A stretch of 64,000 bases of DNA from contig NC_134825.1 of assembly GCF_004210375.1 (NCBI RefSeq), positions 4,216,001 to 4,280,000 of the forward strand. Direction: 5' to 3'. Every line of letters begins with the position of its first letter. The stretch's first letter is position 1. A program made the translations under genes and the position numbers. This document shows positions 1 through 11,466 of this stretch, in pieces. This stretch comes from Tachypleus tridentatus (Eukaryota > Arthropoda > Merostomata > Xiphosura > Limulidae). Below the pieces are notes generated by a model. The model saw nothing but the letters and a program-made list of their open reading frames with translations, made no database searches and was not told the DNA's origin.

Positions 1-636
1 AAAAAGAGAAGTGAAATAAAGCTTATCTTTGACTCGTGTTACCAACAAACTGCGCGTGCAGAAGATTGATTTGGCCGTAATACATATCTGAGTTTCATTT
101 TACTTACAGCACTGGACTTTCTGTTCGAATGAATATTGCAAAATTGTATAATTTATTAGATTTTGTGAATACCTTTTAATATCATTGTTCGGCTTGAATT
201 TACGCATAGATTCAGTTACAATCATCAAAAGTGGAAAAGATGTTTAGAAAGATATGAAAGTGTACGAATGGTTACATAAAAAAGTGTTTTTAAAAGGAAG
301 GAATAATCATGGTGTAATTAAAGTTTCTTTGTACAACCTAACGGTGGAACGTGTCCAACATCGTGTCTTTGCCTATTTTCGTTTATTTCTCCAGTTGTGA
401 AAACATTAAGTCAGATGAATTAAACTTATTAAACGTTCTTTTCTTGTCATATAATGATTAGAGACTCCTTGAATTCGAAATTTTAGAAGCAGTACATGTA
501 CTATACGGTATATTTATACGACGCTTGAAGAACGAGACATTCGTGAAGAGTCGTAACTTCTGGTCACTTCTACTGTAATGGCGTGAAAAGGCAACAGGTT
601 TTCGTACGTTAGCTTTGTATGTGAATCAAAATGCGG

Positions 637-660
637 TGAAAAACACCCAAAGTGTTTTCA
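637..660. repeat. Inverted repeat in spacer (hairpin, 8-9 bp stem)
   Basis: Arms TGAAAACAC and GTGTTTTCA face each other across the loop CCAAA, with one extra A in the left arm in most units. In units 6 (19749-19771) and 7 the extra A is absent, so the 9-bp stem is perfect. The function is unknown. Confidence 0.6.
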
Positions 661-1246
661 GTGTATAAACATCGTTGATTAGTTACTGTCCTTTCAAAAT
701 TAGAAATATCATAGAAACACTTTTGTACGTGCCCATAAATTGTGTAACATCATGAACTCAGAAATGCGAAGGAGGCACAGAGCGGCTATTGGACGTATTC
801 ACGTGTGAGGTTGTACATAGGAAGATTTATTACAAAATGCCTTTTCCCACTTTGATTCCTCAATTTCTGATGCACTCAGTCCTACACTTTCAATTTCTTT
901 ACATATTTTGTTCTCATTGTCTTGAGCTGTCTTCCAAAGATTTATGCGTCCTTCAATCATTTGTTTTCATACACTATATGTATAACATTATTGTGGGTGT
1001 GCGTCGTAATTTTACGTTACGTGTGAATAGCAGCGTGTTTGAGTACATATTCTTCGCTCATGGCGTGTGTGCAAATTTGAAGTGTGCACGTGTGCTATGC
1101 ATGGGATGAAAAGAGTGAAAAGTCAGTGGATGATGAATTTTTCGTTGTGATTTGTTAACTACCAGTGGTTGATAAATAATTTCACAAACTTTTTTACCGT
1201 AGCATTATCATGTAATTCCTCTATTTGGTGCAGTTATGACTTTAGT

Positions 1247-1267
1247 GAGCTTCATCGCTAGAAGCTC
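1247..1267. repeat. Inverted repeat in spacer (7-bp stem, 7-nt loop)
   Basis: Arms GAGCTTC and GAAGCTC are perfect complements around the loop ATCGCTA. Both arms and the loop are unchanged even in the divergent unit 10 (near 35629). This could be chance or a structural RNA element. Confidence 0.55.
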
Positions 1268-1770
1268 TTATCAAAGTGAGACTGAGAAATGTTTTTCGTG
1301 AATTTTAGTATACGCTCGCTTGATGTTTTCCATTGGCTTTCTGACTTGTTGTTTGGTTCGTGTGTCTTTAACACCTTCTGGTGTATCTCAAATCCGTTTG
1401 ATGATTTGATATTTGGTTCTTTAATGTGTATAAGAGTTTGTGTTGCAAGTTTTGTATATCCGCCCCATTCCTACACGTTTTAGTAGTGAACTAAAGATAT
1501 CGTTTCAAACCAAAGGACCAACTAATACAGAAATATGTGTAACTCAATTGTACGTTAATCGTTATTAAAACAACACGATAACAAGACATATTTTGGTATT
1601 TGAGTAATAACACAACCGAAGAAAAATGGTCAAAACGTAATGTTGAATTTGACAGTGTTATTCTCTTTGGCACTTTTTCGTTGCATCTTGTTTAACGTGT
1701 ATTTCTGTTTGGAAATTAACAGTAAATGGTCAAAGAACTCCCCTTTTCGTTTATCACCTACTTTTTCTAT

Positions 1771-1774
1771 AAAA
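1771..1774 (-). terminator. Pol III T-run terminator, unit 1
   Basis: Four T on the minus strand, 15 nt past the discriminator base. This is a minimal Pol III terminator. Equivalent runs lie at 5592-5595, 9414-9417, 13237-13240, 17059-17062, 20883-20886, 24710-24713, 28533-28536, 32350-32353 and, one base closer to the gene, 36160-36163. A second T-run on the minus strand comes only much further on (near 1632-1635 in unit 1), so some read-through is possible. Confidence 0.7.
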
Positions 1775-1800
1775 TTATCTCCCCACGTCCGACGAGGATG

Positions 1801-1811
1801 GGATTCGAACC
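1801..1811 (-). promoter_or_regulatory. Pol III internal B box of tRNA-Ser, unit 1
   Basis: On the minus strand this reads GGTTCGAATCC, a perfect match to the B-box consensus bound by TFIIIC. It is unchanged in all ten copies, including unit 10. Confidence 0.9.
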
Positions 1812-1853
1812 CACGCGGGCATTGCCCAATGGATTAGCAGTCCATCGCCTTAA

Positions 1854-1864
1854 CCTCTCGGCCA
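1854..1864 (-). promoter_or_regulatory. Pol III internal A box of tRNA-Ser, unit 1
   Basis: On the minus strand this reads TGGCCGAGAGG, which fits the eukaryotic A-box pattern and overlaps the D arm. The same bases occur at the same place in units 2 to 9; unit 10 lacks two of them. Confidence 0.85.
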
Positions 1865-1874
1865 CCTCGTCCGC

Positions 1875-1912
1875 CTTCATCGATTTTTAATAACGGTTAC
1901 TTATTATTCACC
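1875..1912 (-). promoter_or_regulatory. AT-rich upstream flank of tRNA-Ser, unit 1
   Basis: Reading toward the gene on the minus strand, this stretch contains AATAATAAG and then TTAAAAA, within about 40 nt of the mature 5' end. AT-rich or TATA-like flanks help place TFIIIB at many animal tRNA genes. I see no exact TATA box, so this is a weak call. In unit 10 the TTAAAAA is changed (near 36270). Confidence 0.35.
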
Positions 1913-2019
1913 TTCCTTCTCATGTCAAGTATTTTACACTTTCTTAAAATGTGATGTTATTGTATTTGTGAAAGAGATAATAAGTAAGTGAATAATAACA
2001 AACAAAGTTTCTATTCATC

Positions 2020-2034
2020 CTGCACTACGTGCAG
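2020..2034. repeat. Short inverted repeat CTGCAC/GTGCAG
   Basis: Two perfect 6-base arms lie around the 3-base centre TAC. Unit 8 carries a C-to-G change in the left arm (near 28789). It lies about 150 bp upstream of the tRNA gene in transcription direction. Confidence 0.5.
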
Positions 2035-3279
2035 CAAACGAAGCTCATGTTCTCATACTTTCTCACAGAGGATATTTTCAAATAATCGCAAGGAACGTTT
2101 TACTCGGAGACTTTTATTAAAAACATTACGAGTTTGTTACTACCCTTACGCATTAAAGCTTCTATTCAATATTCATTTCATTTCGTGTACCTCGTCGTTG
2201 AGAATTCCAGATCGTTCTATAATTAAAGTGCATTAAGAAAGGGAAACATTCTCGATTTGTAGAGAAAAACTCACTAACAAACATAACTCGTTACGTGTCT
2301 TCCAATACTGATGTCGTAGACGTTTCACCACAGCAAATCACTTCCTCTTAGGAGCAGTGAGAGAGCTAAAGCCTCTCCTTTTAACGCTTTAAATACATTT
2401 AGAGAGAAACGCGTTTACAAATGACGATTTAGAATCAGCTGAATCCAACGGGTTTACTCATTGTCCAAATAGAAATCGAGATAAATTTAATTCGTTCATA
2501 AGGCCTCACTGTTTTTAAGTAATTATCACATAATCATATTTCTATTTACACTTTCCTATGACAGTCAACAATTTGTAATATAACAGTGACCAACTACACA
2601 CATATGTTGAACCTGAAATAATATTATTTAATAGAGTATCTTTCAAACAAAATAGATATTAGTTAACAACAGCAAAATACGGAAATACATTTATCAGGCT
2701 CCGTTTGTAAACACCAAACACGCGGACTCTCTACCAAAGGACTAAATATGTGACGAAATTTTCTTATCAGTGATTTAAATGTTGGTTACAGTTTTGCCGA
2801 CATTTTGAGTTCATAACTGTACGTCCAACATTAAATCGCTTTTGGGTGTTTCTTGATCGGTACTTATTTCACACATAAGGTGTTTTCGATTATATATCTC
2901 GACTTTTTTTTGTCAGGTATCACCAACAAATTACAATAAAAAATAAGAGAGTGATACTCGCTAGCAACACACGTTAGCTTTAAATTCGCAACGATATTAT
3001 ACCGAACACACCTGACTTTACAATACTAACAAGATTCTTTAAAATGTATGATGGTAGATATTTCTTTCTCATACAGTGCTTACTACTTGCTTTCTAATAC
3101 CGTCACGAAATTTATATTTTTCTTGTCATCACTCCGACATCAAGAATCGTTATTTATGCCAGTAGCTTGAGTTGATATGACGAGAATTTAAACGCTCTTC
3201 AATTAGGATATTTTCATGAAATTTATTAAATATCTCTTGAAAAGTTTGCAAAGAAAACCGTCCACTCTTACGATTGTTT

Positions 3280-3305
3280 TAGAAACTTCAGCTAGAAACT
3301 TCAAG
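3280..3305. repeat. 13-bp direct tandem duplication in spacer
   Basis: TAGAAACTTCAGC is followed at once by TAGAAACTTCAAG. The first 11 bases are identical. It is present in all nine complete units, so it predates the amplification. Confidence 0.6.
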
Positions 3306-3676
3306 TGTTGTTTGCTTAGACTAACCAATACTGATGAAACGGCAAGTCTTTTCTCTTAATAGTTTTGTTACTTAAAAATCAGCTGTCCTTATGTCAGAAT
3401 GGGGAATAACTTAAAATGTTCGCGCTTACTCCTACGTCGAGTTGTAGTGAAAACGTAAGTCCGATAGTTCACATTAATATTTGAGTAAGCCTTTTCAAAC
3501 ATTATCTTCAAATTTGTTCGTTTTCCTAATACAACTTTGCACCTGAGACTAATATTAACACAAAGTGAAGCTCTTTCATTGATTAAAAGAGAAAGTAAAA
3601 GTGTGGTTAATTTGAAAAGGAATTTAAAATATGTAAAGGTTAAATATGTTTCTCTGTCAAACACAGTTTCAGTTCT

Positions 3677-3697
3677 TTTCTTTCATACAGAAAGAAA
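3677..3697. repeat. Inverted repeat in spacer (8-bp stem, 5-nt loop)
   Basis: Arms TTTCTTTC and GAAAGAAA are perfect complements around ATACA. The stem is low complexity, so a chance origin is possible. It is preserved in all complete units. Confidence 0.5.
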
Positions 3698-3822
3698 GCG
3701 CAAGAAACTCTAAAAATATGGAGATGCCATAAATCAGTTGACTGGAGATTTATTGCGTTCTCAAACACTCGGGCATCGTACATTCACAGGAAGTGTGTGA
3801 CAGATTGTTTTAACGTACGTTC

Positions 3823-6800
3823 AAAAAGAGAAGTGAAATAAAGCTTATCTTTGACTCGTGTTACCAACAAACTGCGCGTGCAGAAGATTGATTTGGCCGT
3901 AATACATATCTGAGTTTCATTTTACTTACAGCACTGGACTTTCTGTTCGAATGAATATTGCAAAATTGTATAATTTATTAGATTTTGTGAATACCTTTTA
4001 ATATCATTGTTCGGCTTGAATTTACGCATAGATTCAGTTACATTCATCAAAAGTGGAAAAGATGTTTAGAAAGATATGAAAGTGTACGAATGGTTACATA
4101 AAAAAGTGTTTTAAAAGGAAGGAATAATCATGGTGTAATTAAAGTTTCTTTGTACAACCTAACGGTGGAACGTGTCCAACATCGTGTCTTTGCCTATTTT
4201 CGTTTATTTCTCCAGTTGTGAAAACATTAAGTCAGATGAATTAAACTTATTAAACGTTCTTTTCTTGTCATATAATGATTAGAGACTCCTTGAATTCGAA
4301 ATTTTAGAAGCAGTACATGTACTATACGGTATATTTATACGACGCTTGAAGAACGAGACATTCGTGAAGAGTCGTAACTTCTGGTCACTTCTACTGTAAT
4401 GGCGTGAAAAGGCAACAGGTTTTCGTACGTTAGCTTTGTATGTGAATCAAAATGCGGTGAAAAACACCCAAAGTGTTTTCAGTGTATAAACATCGTTGAT
4501 TAGTTACTGTCCTTTCAAAATTAGAAATATCATAGAAACACTTTTGTACGTGCCCATAAATTGTGTAACATCATGAACTCAGAAATGCGAAGGAGGCACA
4601 GAGCGGCTATTGGACGTATTCACGTGTGAGGTTGTACATAGGAAGATTTATTACAAAATGCCTTTTCCCACTTTGATTCCTCAATTTCTGATGCACTCAG
4701 TCCTACACTTTCAATTTCTTTACATATTTTGTTCTCATTGTCTTGAGCTGTCTTCCAAAGATTTATGCGTCCTTCAATCATTTGTTTTCATACACTATAT
4801 GTATAACATTATTGTGGGTGTGCGTCGTAATTTTACGTTACGTGTGAATAGCAGCGTGTTTGAGTACATATTCTTCGCTCATGGCGTGTGTGCAAATTTG
4901 AAGTGTGCACGTGTGCTATGCATGGGATGAAAAGAGTGAAAAGTCAGTGGATGATGAATTTTTCGTTGTGATTTGTTAACTACCAGTGGTTGATAAATAA
5001 TTTCACAAACTTTTTTACCGTAGCATTATCATGTAATTCCTCTATTTGGTGCAGTTATGACTTTAGTGAGCTTCATCGCTAGAAGCTCTTATCAAAGTGA
5101 GACTGAGAAATGTTTTTCGTGAATTTTAGTATACGCTCGCTTGATGTTTTCCATTGGCTTTCTGACTTGTTGTTTGGTTCGTGTGTCTTTAACACCTTCT
5201 GGTGTATCTCAAATCCGTTTGATGATTTGATATTTGGTTCTTTAATGTGTATAAGAGTTTGTGTTGCAAGTTTTGTATATCCGCCCCATTCCTACACGTT
5301 TTAGTAGTGAACTAAAGATATCGTTTCAAACCAAAGGACCAACTAATACAGAAATATGTGTAACTCAATTGTACGTTAATCGTTATTAAAACAACACGAT
5401 AACAAGACATATTTTGGTATTTGAGTAATAACACAACCGAAGAAAAATGGTCAAAACGTAATGTTGAATTTGACAGTGTTATTCTCTTTGGCACTTTTTC
5501 GTTGCATCTTGTTTAACGTGTATTTCTGTTTGGAAATTAACAGTAAATGGTCAAAGAACTCCCCTTTTCGTTTATCACCTACTTTTTCTATAAAATTATC
5601 TCCCCACGTCCGACGAGGATGGGATTCGAACCCACGCGGGCATTGCCCAATGGATTAGCAGTCCATCGCCTTAACCTCTCGGCCACCTCGTCCGCCTTCA
5701 TCGATTTTTAATAACGGTTACTTATTATTCACCTTCCTTCTCATGTCAAGTATTTTACACTTTCTTAAAATGTGATGTTATTGTATTTGTGAAAGAGATA
5801 ATAAGTAAGTGAATAATAACAAACAAAGTTTCTATTCATCCTGCACTACGTGCAGCAAACGAAGCTCATGTTCTCATACTTTTCACAGAGGATATTTTCA
5901 AATAATCGCAAGGAACGTTTTACTCGGAGACTTTTATTAAAAACATTACGAGTTTGTTACTACCCTTACGCATTAAAGCTTCTATTCAATATTCATTTCA
6001 TTTCGTGTACCTCGTCGTTGAGAATTCCAGATCGTTCTATAATTAAAGTGCATTAAGAAAGGGAAACATTCTCGATTTGTAGAAAAACTCACTAACAAAC
6101 ATAACTCGTTACGTGTCTTCCAATACTGATGTCGTAGACGTTTCACCACAGCAAATCACTTCCTCTTAGGAGCAGTGAGAGAGCTAAAGCCTCTCCTTTT
6201 AACGCTTTAAATACATTTAGAGAGAAACGCGTTTACAAATGACGATTTAGAATCAGCTGAATCCAACGGGTTTACTCATTGTCCAAATAGAAATCGAGAT
6301 AAATTTAATTCGTTCATAAGGCCTCACTGTTTTTAAGTAATTATCACATAATCATATTTCTATTTACACTTTCCTATGACAGTCAACAATTTGTAATATA
6401 ACAGTGACCAACTACACACATATGTTGAACCTGAAATAATATTATTTAATAGAGTATCTTTCAAACAAAATAGATATTAGTTAACAACAGCAAAATACGG
6501 AAATACATTTATCAGGCTCCGTTTGTAAACACCAAACACGCGGACTCTCTACCAAAGGACTAAATATGTGACGAAATTTTCTTATCAGTGATTTAAATGT
6601 TGGTTACAGTTTTGCCGACATTTTGAGTTCATAACTGTACGTCCAACATTAAATCGCTTTTGGGTGTTTCTTGATCGGTACTTATTTCACACATAAGGTG
6701 TTTTCGATTATATATCTCGACTTTTTTTTGTCAGGTATCACCAACAAATTACAATAAAAAATAAGAGAGTGATACTCGCTAGCAACACACGTTAGCTTTA

Positions 6801-7642
6801 AATTCGCAACGATATTATACCGAACACACCTGACTTTACAATACTAACAAGATTCTTTAAAATGTATGATGGTAGATATTTCTTTCTCATACAGTGCTTA
6901 CTACTTGCTTTCTAATACCGTCACGAAATTTATATTTTTCTTGTCATCACTCCGACATCAAGAATCGTTATTTATGCCAGTAGCTTGAGTTGATATGACG
7001 AGAATTTAAACGCTCTTCAATTAGGATATTTTCATGAAATTTATTAAATATCTCTTGAAAAGTTTGCAAAGAAAACCGTCCACTCTTACGATTGTTTTAG
7101 AAACTTCAGCTAGAAACTTCAAGTGTTGTTTGCTTAGACTAACCAATACTGATGAAACGGCAAGTCTTTTCTCTTAATAGTTTTGTTACTTAAAAATCAG
7201 CTGTCCTTATGTCAGAATGGGGAATAACTTAAAATGTTCGCGCTTACTCCTACGTCGAGTTGTAGTGAAAACGTAAGTCCGATAGTTCACATTAATATTT
7301 GAGTAAGCCTTTTTCAAACATTATCTTCAAATTTGTTCGTTTTCCTAATACAACTTTGCACCTGAGACTAATATTAACACAAAGTGAAGCTCTTTCATTG
7401 ATTAAAAGAGAAAGTAAAAGTGTGGTTAATTTGAAAAGGAATTTAAAATATGTAAAGGTTAAATATGTTTCTCTGTCAAACACAGTTTCAGTTCTTTTCT
7501 TTCATACAGAAAGAAAGCGCAAGAAACTCTAAAAAATATGGAGATGCCATAAATCAGTTGACTGGAGATTTATTGCGTTCTCAAACACTCGGGCATCGTA
7601 CATTCACAGGAAATGTGTGACAGATTGTTTTAACGTACGTTC
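3823..7642. repeat. tRNA-Ser tandem repeat, unit 2 (complete, 3820 bp)
   Basis: Near-identical to unit 1. The differences I see are mostly single-base indels in homopolymers, for example a shorter T-run near 4110 and a shorter A-run near 6082. It has ATTCATC where unit 1 has AATCATC, and ACTTTTCAC near 5878 where unit 1 has TTTCTCAC. Confidence 0.97.
5611..5692 (-). tRNA. tRNA-Ser(GCU), unit 2
   Basis: Identical over all 82 nt to the unit 1 gene, with anticodon GCT and a long variable arm. It lies 3821 bp from the previous copy. The T4 terminator on the minus strand falls at 5592-5595. Confidence 0.98.
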
Positions 7643-10600
7643 AAAAAAGAGAAGTGAAATAAAGCTTATCTTTGTCTCGTGTTACCAACAAACTGCGCGT
7701 GCAGAAGATTGATTTGGCCGTAATACATATCTGAGTTTCATTTTACTTACAGCACTGGACTTTCTGTTCGAATGAATATTGCAAAATTGTATAATTTATT
7801 AGATTTTGTGAATACCTTTTAATATCATTGTTCGGCTTGAATTTACGCATAGAGTCAGTTACATTCATCAAAAGTGGAAAAGATGTTTAGAAAGATATGA
7901 AAGTGTACGAATGGTTACATAAAAAAGTGTTTTTAAAAGGAAGGAATAATCATGGTGTAATTAAAGTTTCTTTGTACAACCTAACGGTGGAACGTGTCCA
8001 ACATCGTGTCTTTGCCTATTTTCGTTTATTTCTCCAGTTGTGAAAACATTAAGTCAGATGAATTAAACTTATTAAACGTTCTTTTCTTGTCATATAATGA
8101 TTAGAGACTCCTTGAATTCGAAATTTTAGAAGCAGTACATGTACTATACGGTATATTTATACGACGCTTGAAGAACGAGACATTCGTGAAGAGTCGTAAC
8201 TTCTGGTCACTTCTACTGTAATGGCGTGAAAAGGCAACAGGTTTTCGTACGTTAGCTTTGTATGTGAATCAAAATGCGGTGAAAAACACCCAAAGTGTTT
8301 TCAGTGTATAAACATCGTTGATTAGTTACTGTCCTTTCAAAATTAGAAATATCATAGAAACACTTTTGTACGTGCCCATAAATTGTGTAACATCATGAAC
8401 TCAGAAATGCGAAGGAGGCACAGAGCGGCTATTGGACGTATTCACGTGTGAGGTTGTACATAGGAAGATTTATTACAAAATGCCTTTTCCCACTTTGATT
8501 CCTCAATTTCTGATGCACTCAGTCCTACACTTTCAATTTCTTTACATATTTTGTTCTCATTGTCTTGAGCTGTCTTCCAAAGATTTATGCGTCCTTCAAT
8601 CATTTGTTTTCATACACTATATGTATAACATTATTGTGGGTGTGCGTCGTAATTTTACGTTACGTGTGAATAGCAGCGTGTTTGAGTACATATTCTTCGC
8701 TCATGGCGTGTGTGCAAATTTGAAGTGTGCACGTGTGCTATGCATGGGATGAAAAGAGTGAAAAGTCAGTGGATGATGAATTTTTCGTTGTGATTTGTTA
8801 ACTACCAGTGGTTGATAAATAATTTCACAAACTTTTTTACCGTAGCATTATCATGTAATTCCTCTATTTGGTGCAGTTATGACTTTAGTGAGCTTCATCG
8901 CTAGAAGCTCTTATCAAAGTGAGACTGAGAAATGTTTTTCGTGAATTTTAGTATACGCTCGCTTGATGTTTTCCATTGGCTTTCTGACTTGTTGTTTGGT
9001 TCGTGTGTCTTTAACACCTTCTGGTGTATCTCAAATCCGTTTGATGATTTGATATTTGGTTCTTTAATGTGTATAAGAGTTTGTGTTGCAAGTTTTGTAT
9101 ATCCGCCCCATTCCTACACGTTTTAGTAGTGAACTAAAGATATCGTTTCAAACCAAAGGACCAACTAATACAGAAATATGTGTAACTCAATTGTACGTTA
9201 ATCGTTATTAAAACAACACGATAACAAGACATATTTTGGTATTTGAGTAATAACACAACCGAAGAAAAATGGTCAAAACGTAATGTTGAATTTGACAGTG
9301 TTATTCTCTTTGGCACTTTTTCGTTGCATCTTGTTTAACGTGTATTTCTGTTTGGAAATTAACAGTAAATGGTCAAAGAACTCCCCTTTTCGTTTATCAC
9401 CTACTTTTTCTATAAAATTATCTCCCCACGTCCGACGAGGATGGGATTCGAACCCACGCGGGCATTGCCCAATGGATTAGCAGTCCATCGCCTTAACCTC
9501 TCGGCCACCTCGTCCGCCTTCATCGATTTTTAATAACGGTTACTTATTATTCACCTTCCTTCTCATGTCAAGTATTTTACACTTTCTTAAAATGTGATGT
9601 TATTGTATTTGTGAAAGAGATAATAAGTAAGTGAATAATAACAAACAAAGTTTCTATTCATCCTGCACTACGTGCAGCAAACGAAGCTCATGTTCTCATA
9701 CTTTTCACAGAGGATATTTTCAAATAATCGCAAGGAACGTTTTACTCGGAGACTTTTATTAAAAACATTACGAGTTTGTTACTACCCTTACGCATTAAAG
9801 CTTCTATTCAATATTCATTTCATTTCGTGTACCTCGTCGTTGAGAATTCCAGATCGTTCTATAATTAAAGTGCATTAAGAAAGGGAAACATTCTCGATTT
9901 GTAGAGAAAAACTCACTAACAAACATAACTCGTTACGTGTCTTCCAATACTGATGTCGTAGACGTTTCACCACAGCAAATCACTTCCTCTTAGGAGCAGT
10001 GAGAGAGCTAAAGCCTCTCCTTTTAACGCTTTAAATACATTTAGAGAGAAACGCGTTTACAAATGACGATTTAGAATCAGCTGAATCCAACGGGTTTACT
10101 CATTGTCCAAATAGAAATCGAGATAAATTTAATTCGTTCATAAGGCCTCACTGTTTTTAAGTAATTATCACATAATCATATTTCTATTTACACTTTCCTA
10201 TGACAGTCAACAATTTGTAATATAACAGTGACCAACTACACACATATGTTGAACCTGAAATAATATTATTTAATAGAGTATCTTTCAAACAAAATAGATA
10301 TTAGTTAACAACAGCAAAATACGGAAATACATTTATCAGGCTCCGTTTGTAAACACCAAACACGCGGACTCTCTACCAAAGGACTAAATATGTGACGAAA
10401 TTTTCTTATCAGTGATTTAAATGTTGGTTACAGTTTTGCCGACATTTTGAGTTCATAACTGTACGTCCAACATTAAATCGCTTTTGGGTGTTTCTTGATC
10501 GGTACTTATTTCACACATAAGGTGTTTTCGATTATATATCTCGACTTTTTTTTGTCAGGTATCACCAACAAATTACAATAAAAAATAAGAGAGTGATACT

Positions 10601-11466
10601 CGCTAGCAACACACGTTAGCTTTAAATTCGCAACGATATTATACCGAACACACCTGACTTTACAATACTAACAAGATTCTTTAAAATGTATGATGGTAGA
10701 TATTTCTTTCTCATACAGTGCTTACTACTTGCTTTCTAATACCGTCACGAAATTTATATTTTTCTTGTCATCACTCCGACATCAAGAATCGTTATTTATG
10801 CCAGTAGCTTGAGTTGATATGACGAGAATTTAAACGCTCTTCAATTAGGATATTTTCATGAAATTTATTAAATATCTCTTGAAAAGTTTGCAAAGAAAAC
10901 CGTCCACTCTTACGATTGTTTTAGAAACTTCAGCTAGAAACTTCAAGTGTTGTTTGCTTAGACTAACCAATACTGATGAAACGGCAAGTCTTTTCTCTTA
11001 ATAGTTTTGTTACTTAAAAAATCAGCTGTCCTTATGTCAGAATGGGGAATAATTTAAAATGTTCGCGCTTACTCCTACGTCGAGTTGTAGTGAAAACGTA
11101 AGTCCGATAGTTCACATTAATATTTGAGTAAGCCTTTTTCAAACATTATCTTCAAATTTGTTCGTTTTCCTAATACAACTTTGCACCTGAGACTAATATT
11201 AACACAAAGTGAAGCTCTTTCATTGATTAAAAGAGAAAGTAAAAGTGTGGTTAATTTGAAAAGGAATTTAAAATATGTAAAGGTTAAATATGTTTCTCTG
11301 TCAAACACAGTTTCAGTTCTTTTCTTTCATACAGAAAGAAAGCGCAAGAAACTCTAAAAATATGGAGATGCCATAAATCAGTTGACTGGAGATTTATTGC
11401 GTTCTCAAACACTCGGGCATCGTACATTCACAGGAAGTGTGTGACAGATTGTTTTAACGTACGTTC
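7643..11466. repeat. tRNA-Ser tandem repeat, unit 3 (complete, 3824 bp)
   Basis: It starts with six A instead of five and has GTCTCG near 7675, where units 1 and 2 have GACTCG. It also has GAGTCAG near 7853, shared only with unit 9, and AATAATTTAAAA near 11047, where the other units have AATAACTTAAAA. Confidence 0.97.
9433..9514 (-). tRNA. tRNA-Ser(GCU), unit 3
   Basis: Identical to the unit 1 gene and 3822 bp from the previous copy. The T4 terminator lies at 9414-9417. Confidence 0.98.

Larger units (their letters stand above)
1..1770. other. Spacer downstream of the tRNA gene, no gene recognised (unit 1; same in others)
   Basis: About 1.77 kb of AT-rich sequence with normal CpG content. 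The longest open stretch runs from 789 to 1109, but it opens with TTG; the first ATG inside is at 837 and would give 90 residues rich in F, C and H with no motif I know. Its preservation in most units says nothing about selection, because the spacer is equally preserved. I found no second tRNA B box and no 5S rRNA, snRNA or spliced-leader motif. Small inverted repeats are listed separately. Confidence 0.7.
1790..1871 (-). tRNA. tRNA-Ser(GCU), unit 1
   Basis: An 82-nt tRNA that reads AGC and AGU serine codons. On the minus strand it folds as a full cloverleaf. The 7-bp acceptor stem pairs GACGAGG with CCTCGTC, followed by discriminator G, the base expected for eukaryotic serine tRNAs. The D arm is closed by GCC/GGC. 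The 5-bp anticodon stem ATGGA/TCCAT holds loop CTGCTAA with anticodon GCT. The long variable arm has stem GGGC/GCCC, which marks class II tRNAs such as serine. The T arm contains TTCGAAT. No intron lies after the anticodon and no CCA is encoded, as expected for a nuclear gene. It is transcribed by RNA polymerase III from internal A and B boxes. It is the only RNA gene I can identify in the 3.8-kb unit, and copies 1 to 9 are identical in sequence. Confidence 0.98.
1..3822. repeat. tRNA-Ser tandem repeat, unit 1 (complete, 3822 bp)
   Basis: The first of nine complete head-to-tail copies. I set unit borders at the A-run that follows the motif CGTACGTTC, because the window opens exactly there; the true register of the repeat is unknown. 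The unit holds one minus-strand tRNA-Ser(GCU) at 1790-1871 and otherwise AT-rich spacer. Unit 1 shares AATCATC near 220 with unit 4 only, and TTTCTCAC near 2060 with units 9 and 10. It has GACTCG near 32 and CGCAAGG near 2088, which mark the left half of the array. Confidence 0.97.
1872..3822. other. Spacer upstream of the tRNA gene, no gene recognised (unit 1; same in others)
   Basis: About 1.95 kb, AT-rich. The open stretches are under 100 codons and change length with single-base indels between units, as non-coding DNA would. It contains a 13-bp direct duplication and two small inverted repeats, listed below, and a T8 run near 2903-2910. I see no transposon ends, reverse transcriptase motif or target-site duplication. 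Confidence 0.7.

Noticed and set aside
789-1109. A 106-codon open frame repeated in nine of the ten units, read from TTG, as a protein gene
   Set aside because: The start is not ATG, the product has no recognisable domain, and its preservation is explained by near-identity of the whole unit. In unit 9 a one-base deletion changes its start, and in unit 10 it is disrupted.
1640-1837. Open frame crossing the tRNA gene on the opposite strand
   Set aside because: Its last codons, including WDSNPRGHCPMD, are simply the antisense of the tRNA T arm and variable arm. It is not a coding region.
1-3822. A transposon or retroelement as the source of the 3.8-kb unit
   Set aside because: There are no terminal repeats, target-site duplications or enzyme motifs in any frame, and the head-to-tail arrangement without intervening DNA fits a tandem array.
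1-3822. Other Pol III or Pol II small RNA genes in the unit (5S rRNA, U6 and other snRNAs, spliced leader)
   Set aside because: I looked for their conserved motifs by eye on both strands and found none. A covariance-model search would settle it.
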